From positions 59,387 to 69,788 of the forward strand of contig WELB01000296.1 in assembly GCA_009602725.1 (NCBI GenBank): a stretch of DNA of 10,402 nucleotides. Direction: 5' to 3'. Positions 1-10,402 of the stretch are shown one piece after another (the stretch's first letter is position 1; each line of letters begins with the position of its first letter). The position numbers and the translations under genes are program-made. Origin of the DNA: Spirogloea muscicola (taxonomy: Eukaryota > Streptophyta > Zygnematophyceae > Spirogloeales > Spirogloeaceae). The notes beneath the pieces were generated by a model. That model ran no database searches, was not told the DNA's origin, and worked only from the letters and a program-made list of their open reading frames with translations.

Positions 1-113
1 CTCTCTCTCTCTCTCTTTCTCCTCTCTCTCTCTCTCTCTCTCGCTCTCTCCCTCCCTCTCCCTCTCTCCCTCCCTCTCCCTCTCTCCCCCCTCTCTACCC
101 CTCTCGCTCTCGG
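1..113. repeat. CT-rich (pyrimidine) microsatellite
   Basis: The first 113 bases are almost entirely C and T on the plus strand: runs of CT dinucleotides broken by CCCTCT blocks. It is a simple-sequence repeat that continues beyond the left edge of the window. Such GA/CT tracts can lie near promoters but are common everywhere. Confidence 0.95.
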
Positions 114-260
114 GCAAAAGTGCTCACTCCTCCACTTTCCCCACTTTGGAAGAGCTGCTCTATGTTTGTTTACATGTGCAGATATTTCCCCCCACCAGGC
201 TGGCCAATCGCAGCAATCGCCCTCTACCCGAAGGAGAAGTCCTTCCTCCTGAAAGAAAGG

Positions 261-340
261 GCTCGCCCATTGAGGATAGGGGCTGGACAAGCCAGCCCAA
301 ACAAGAATGAGCAAAGAACGAGAAGGGGGCCAGAGGAAGC
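261..340 (+). repeat. Hairpin-bearing dispersed repeat, copy A
   Basis: This 80-base segment matches the reverse complement of 10322-10401 at 70 of 80 positions by hand alignment without gaps. It contains a perfect 7-bp stem, GGGCTGG (280-286) and CCAGCCC (292-298), around the loop ACAAG, followed by a conserved AAGAATG-type tail. No coding signal or transposase is associated with it. Confidence 0.8.
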
Positions 341-566
341 CAGAGGGAGCGCGGAGAAACCAAAGCACACAAGGAAAGAAAGCAGCTACAAGTCACTCAA
401 ACCCTGTCGTTTCGCTTCAATAAGAAAGCCCTTTCCAACTAGAAGGCAGAAGCTGTGAGAGGCCCACCGCTCCCTCCTCCCTCCCCCGTGGGCCGGGCGG
501 GCGCCGTCCAGCCGCCCGGGCCCACTTCAAGCCAACAGGTCCGGCATGAGGCGCGCCCACGGCCCG

Positions 567-717
567 CCACGTGGCCTCACTGTCGCTCTCACACGTGCAA
601 CTGGCCTCGTCGCGCTCGTCCCTGGCCGCCACGTGGCACGGTCGCGGCCCCCGCGCGCGCTGTACGTGGCCCGCCGGCGGGCCCCACGTGGGCCCCCCGG
701 GGCGCGCGTCCCACGTG
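567..717. promoter_or_regulatory. Cluster of G-boxes (CACGTG), possible promoter
   Basis: Perfect CACGTG palindromes lie at 568-573, 592-597, 630-635, 685-690 and 712-717, with TACGTG at 663-668: six ACGT cores in 150 bases. CACGTG is the binding site of bZIP and bHLH transcription factors in the green lineage. A TTTTAAAA stretch (739-746) lies 22 bases past the last box. No protein gene is recognised downstream on the plus strand, and the LeuRS gene starts about 9 kb away, so the target is unknown. GC-rich sequence makes some ACGT by chance, but five exact palindromes in a tight group stand out. Confidence 0.4.
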
Positions 718-926
718 GGGGCGCCAGCCTCCCTCCCCTTTTTAAAAACCTCTTCCCAAGTCTCTCCTTCACCATGTTGTATACAGTCGTGTTACCAGAG
801 ACTCGCTTTAATAAGCCCCGATCAGCACTCTCCCTCTCCCCCGCTCCAGCCCTCGAGCGCCCACCCCGCCAGGTGCGGGCCGGCCGGGCGGCTGAGATCC
901 TGTCGGTGCGCCCTGGCGGGACGTGG

Positions 927-934
927 TGACGTCA
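927..934. promoter_or_regulatory. TGACGTCA palindrome (CRE-type bZIP site)
   Basis: A perfect 8-base TGACGTCA lies in the same GC-rich block as the CACGTG cluster and shares its ACGT core. This is the classic CRE or C-box-type bZIP site. Whether it functions is not shown by the sequence. Confidence 0.3.
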
Positions 935-1084
935 GCCTGGCGCATTGATGAGCTCCCGTACGGCCCCCGCCGACACGCCACGGACCGCCCCCCGATGTTT
1001 CCTCGTCGGACGTGCCCACGAGAAGCCCGAGCGTCTCGCGGACGTTTTCAATTGTCGGGGAGGCCGCTAACGGGCGACGTTCGA

Positions 1085-1097
1085 CCCCCCCCCCCCC
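1085..1097. repeat. C13 homopolymer
   Basis: Thirteen consecutive C residues at the 3' end of the GC-rich block. Length is prone to sequencing error. Confidence 0.95.
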
Positions 1098-1370
1098 GTC
1101 GTCCATTAGCCGACGGCTGTTAACGACGCCCCCAGCGGAGTAACTGGAGCCCTGATAACCTTGTATAGTAGCCTCGGAGCCTTGATTCCTTGTGGGCTTG
1201 TTGGCCTCTCATAGCCATTGCCTTAGATTCAAACAGCTGTTTCTTGATAACCGAAGCATTTATGGAGGCCTCGGCCGCCGCCGCTGCTGCGGTGAGAGAG
1301 CAGCACTGCCAAAAGGGGGCGAGGCTGCGAGAGGCAGCCCAAAGCGTGGACAAGGAAGGTTTAGAGGAAA

Positions 1371-1437
1371 GAAAGTGCTCTCCCACATAATGTAGGGGCT
1401 GGGAAAGGCCAGCCGAAAACGAATGGACAAGGTCCCA
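1371..1437 (+). repeat. Hairpin-bearing dispersed repeat, diverged copy C
   Basis: Aligns with 251-320: both run from an AAAG-purine stretch through GCTC.CCCA to TAGGGGCTGG, a loop, CCAGCC and GAATG. The stem here is GGCTGG (1397-1402) and CCAGCC (1409-1414), loop GAAAGG. The loop has changed while the stem pairs, as in the other two copies. Confidence 0.6.
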
Positions 1438-1535
1438 AGATCCGAAACCCTAAATCCACATGGCTAGACACGAGACTACCGCAGATGGAAGCTTAGTAAG
1501 CTTAGTTCGGAGGACTCTTCCTGTACGGAATGATG

Positions 1536-1800
1536 GCTGTGCTTGGCCAGCCCAGGAAAGGAATGAACGAAGGTCGAAAGGGGCCGGAAAGTGCTGAAAC
1601 ACACAGCTATACAAGGACCATCAAGGATGGTCGCTGTGGAAGGCCAGCCCAAGAAAGAATGGACAAGGCCGGAGTGCGCTAGATCACACAGCCTTGCTGA
1701 TGGCTTCCTAAGACGGGAAGGAGTTGTACCAAAAGATGGCGATGACTGTGAAAGGCCAGCCCTAAGTAGAATTGACAAGGTTCAAAGTGGGCCTGAAGCA
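1536..1800 (+). repeat. Degenerate tandem repeat units with GGCCAGCC core
   Basis: The core GGCCAGCC followed by an A-rich stretch and GAATGGACAAGG-like sequence occurs at 1545, 1642 and 1754, and also at 1407 in copy C (spacings 138, 97 and 112 bases). Units often start with GATGG and continue about 30 bases later with an AAGTG..CTGAAACACACAGC-like segment. They look like old, diverged tandem copies related to the 261-340 repeat. Confidence 0.6.
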
Positions 1801-1930
1801 CAGAATAACAACTTTGCAGATGAAAACAAACGGTTGCTCAGTGATCCCTAGTCTAGCAGCCGCAATCAGAGTAGCTTGCAGCCGGAAATGTGTCCCCAGG
1901 GCGACATCAGAAGCTGCAGCCAAAGCACGG

Positions 1931-1942
1931 CCTGCCGGCAGG
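1931..1942. repeat. Palindrome CCTGCCGGCAGG, copy 1
   Basis: A perfect 12-base palindrome. With the two G before it, the 14-mer GGCCTGCCGGCAGG recurs exactly at 8427-8440 within intron 5 of the LeuRS gene. Confidence 0.6.
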
Positions 1943-2088
1943 TGCACGGCAAATGTCTGGGAATCACTAGAGCGAGATCAATAGGCGCATGCGAGACACC
2001 TGTATGAGCGACCTAGCAGCAATGAAGCCGGGCCGCTCACCTTGCAGGCCATGGTGTTGGGTGATTGCTCGCCATGCATGCCGGCTGA

Positions 2089-2116
2089 GGGAGTTCTGAT
2101 TTTTATCAGAACTCCC
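2089..2116. repeat. Perfect 12-bp hairpin with TTTT loop
   Basis: GGGAGTTCTGAT (2089-2100) and ATCAGAACTCCC (2105-2116) are exact reverse complements separated by TTTT. It lies about 550 bases beyond the LeuRS stop codon. It could be the remnant of a short inverted-repeat element or a transcribed hairpin. It is too short for a typical plant miRNA precursor. Confidence 0.8.
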
Positions 2117-2236
2117 ATGCAAACAATAAAGATGGCCACCGCCTACTGTTTGGAAGATCTTTGCACAAGGATAAGAACTCGCCAAAATTGGGCACAAACA
2201 TAAGTAACAATCACAACAAGTTACTAATCCCACAGG

Positions 2237-2242
2237 TTTAAT
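2237..2242 (-). terminator. Possible poly(A) signal for LeuRS (ATTAAA)
   Basis: On the minus strand, ATTAAA occurs about 426 bases past the stop codon and is followed within about 45 bases by a T/G-rich stretch (around 2190-2222). I saw neither a minus-strand AATAAA nor the TGTAA signal of many green algae closer to the stop. Plant and algal poly(A) signals are loose, so this is only a candidate. Confidence 0.2.
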
Positions 2243-2420
2243 CTCTATCAATGAAGAAATATGACACATTCAAATCCTTCGTATCAATCAACTTATCAAA
2301 TCCAGATAATAGACCTGGCGCGAGCCTGTGCTGCCCCTTTGTTAGACCCCGTACATGTGCAGCAAAGTCAGGTATCCAAAGTCAGTCTGAAGTTGTATGA
2401 AAATGCCACCAGCTGCATAC

Positions 2421-2458
2421 ATCGCCCATCTCACCCCTGCTCTTCACAGATGGGCGAT
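2421..2458. repeat. Perfect 11-bp inverted repeat, 16-base loop
   Basis: ATCGCCCATCT (2421-2431) and AGATGGGCGAT (2448-2458) are exact reverse complements. It lies 210 bases beyond the LeuRS stop and would probably be in the 3' UTR of the mRNA if transcription runs that far. Confidence 0.75.
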
Positions 2459-2540
2459 TAAGTCTCTTCAAGCAAAAACCACTTGCAATTGCAACGAAAA
2501 GACTGGGGAATGCTGCCTTGCGCCTGCATTGGCTAGTTAT

Positions 2541-2563
2541 CGTCCAGGCACCTGCCCTGGACG
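2541..2563. repeat. 8-bp inverted repeat, 7-base loop
   Basis: CGTCCAGG (2541-2548) and CCTGGACG (2556-2563) pair exactly. It lies about 105 bases beyond the LeuRS stop, so it is probably in the 3' UTR. Confidence 0.65.
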
Positions 2564-2667
2564 CGTACAGCAGCTAAGAAGGAGCGGCTGGCAGCAACCC
2601 ATAGCCGGCAGTACGCTGTAAAGTCATAACTAGCAGTGATGCTGCTACTTAAGAGTGGCCCCTAGGC

Positions 2668-10117
<7,450 letters not shown>

Positions 10118-10402
10118 CTAGCATTTCTTGTTTTTCTTTTCCTTTAGCAGTGGGCGGTGCAGAACAAAGGAAGGTGCGGCACTACTCTGATTACTACCAA
10201 TGCAATCAGCTCCTGCCAGCGGCAGTCGACATCTTTGGCTTTCTGGGTCCTCGCTTCCACACACTTACTCCAGAATATTACCAATCTAGGTCTCGTAGCA
10301 GCTTTGTTTCTGTTACTTAGCGCTTCCCCTGGCCCCCTTCTCGTACTCTGTTCATTCTTTTTCGGGCTGGTTGTTCCAGCCCCTATTCTCAATGGGCGAG
10401 CA
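10118..10402 (-). promoter_or_regulatory. 5' flank of LeuRS: leader and possible promoter
   Basis: Upstream of exon 1 the minus strand has a purine-rich leader (AAAGGAAAAGAAAAACAAGA, ending just before the ATG at 10124) and then about 190 bases without a clear TATA box or known motif before the inverted repeat copy at 10322-10401. If a separate transit-peptide exon exists it must lie here or to the right of the window. No supported coding frame is visible in this stretch. Confidence 0.4.
10322..10401 (-). repeat. Hairpin-bearing dispersed repeat, copy B (inverted)
   Basis: On the minus strand this reads as an 80-base match to 261-340 (70 identical positions). The stem GGGCTGG/CCAGCCC is fully kept and the loop has changed to AACAA. 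It lies upstream of the LeuRS gene and probably continues past the right edge of the window. Confidence 0.8.

Larger units (their letters stand above)
455..1130. other. GC-rich block with promoter-like or LTR-like organisation
   Basis: Base composition changes sharply from the flanks to a very GC-rich block lying between two copies of the hairpin repeat. On the plus strand it has, in order, a cluster of ACGT-core boxes, a TATA-like stretch (739-746), an ATG (774) opening a 51-codon frame, an AATAAG (810-815) and a TGACGTCA palindrome (927-934). That order (enhancer boxes, TATA, poly(A)-type signal) would suit a plant-type LTR, and the GGCTGAGATCC segment near 890-900 resembles LTR ends I know from grass Gypsy elements. 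It would equally suit an ordinary GC-rich promoter. I see no second copy, no gag or pol sequence and no clear target duplication. Confidence 0.35.
1..2667. other. Intergenic region, no gene supported
   Basis: Neither strand shows a reading frame with recognisable protein features. Open frames here are short, mutually overlapping and follow base composition. What the region does hold is listed separately: a CT-rich microsatellite, hairpin-bearing repeats, a GC-rich block with bZIP-type sites, degenerate tandem units and several inverted repeats. I saw no tRNA or rRNA gene. Confidence 0.7.

Noticed and set aside
120-458. 112-codon plus-strand frame sharing LRIGAG..SP.KNEQ with a minus-strand frame at the right edge
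   Set aside because: The shared peptide reflects the 80-base inverted DNA repeat. Outside the repeat the two frames diverge completely, so a conserved protein is not supported.
546-948. Overlapping 125-127 codon plus-strand frames in the GC-rich block
   Set aside because: Both are Arg/Pro/Ala-rich in several frames at once, as GC-rich non-coding DNA gives, and neither resembles a known protein.

Overview
The window is nuclear DNA from a green-lineage eukaryote (green alga or non-seed plant; the sequence alone does not settle which). It carries one recognisable gene on the minus strand: an intron-rich, bacterial/organellar-type leucyl-tRNA synthetase (LeuRS). Twenty exons can be joined from about 10117 down to the TGA stop at 2668-2670. 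Counted from the first clearly homologous residue (Tyr codon at 10021-10019), the joined frame is open for 880 codons. It contains, in order, the HIGH-type motif (HVGH), the CP1 editing domain (TTRPDT and a [15 protein letters not shown] stretch), [11 protein letters not shown], the [13 protein letters not shown] segment, KMSKS, the anticodon-binding helices and the C-terminal RNA-binding tail ending in IYVPGRILNLIVG. Resemblance to organellar LeuRS, interruption by 19 GT-AG introns of 112-471 bases and a GC/Ala-Gly-rich 5' end all point to a nuclear gene for a chloroplast and/or mitochondrial enzyme.

Layout: 1-113 is a CT-rich microsatellite. Positions 114-455 hold no gene but include one copy (261-340) of a hairpin-bearing repeat. 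Positions 455-1130 are a very GC-rich block with five CACGTG boxes, a TGACGTCA palindrome and a TATA-like stretch; it could be a promoter or a solo LTR-like element. Positions 1131-1850 contain a diverged repeat copy and degenerate tandem units sharing a GGCCAGCC core. Positions 1850-2667 are non-coding sequence 3' of the gene, with three hairpins and one weak poly(A)-type signal. Positions 2668-10117 are the LeuRS gene. Positions 10118-10402 are its 5' flank, ending in an inverted copy of the 261-340 repeat (70 of 80 bases identical by hand alignment).

The gene works alone as far as this window shows: the enzyme would charge organellar tRNA-Leu and hydrolyse mischarged products. I found no operon, CRISPR, phage or defence system, and no convincing new biological system. 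The points most worth checking are the unresolved first exon (the only ATG near it is out of frame), the placement of many introns at AAG|GT or GAG|GT sites, and the hairpin repeat family flanking the locus.
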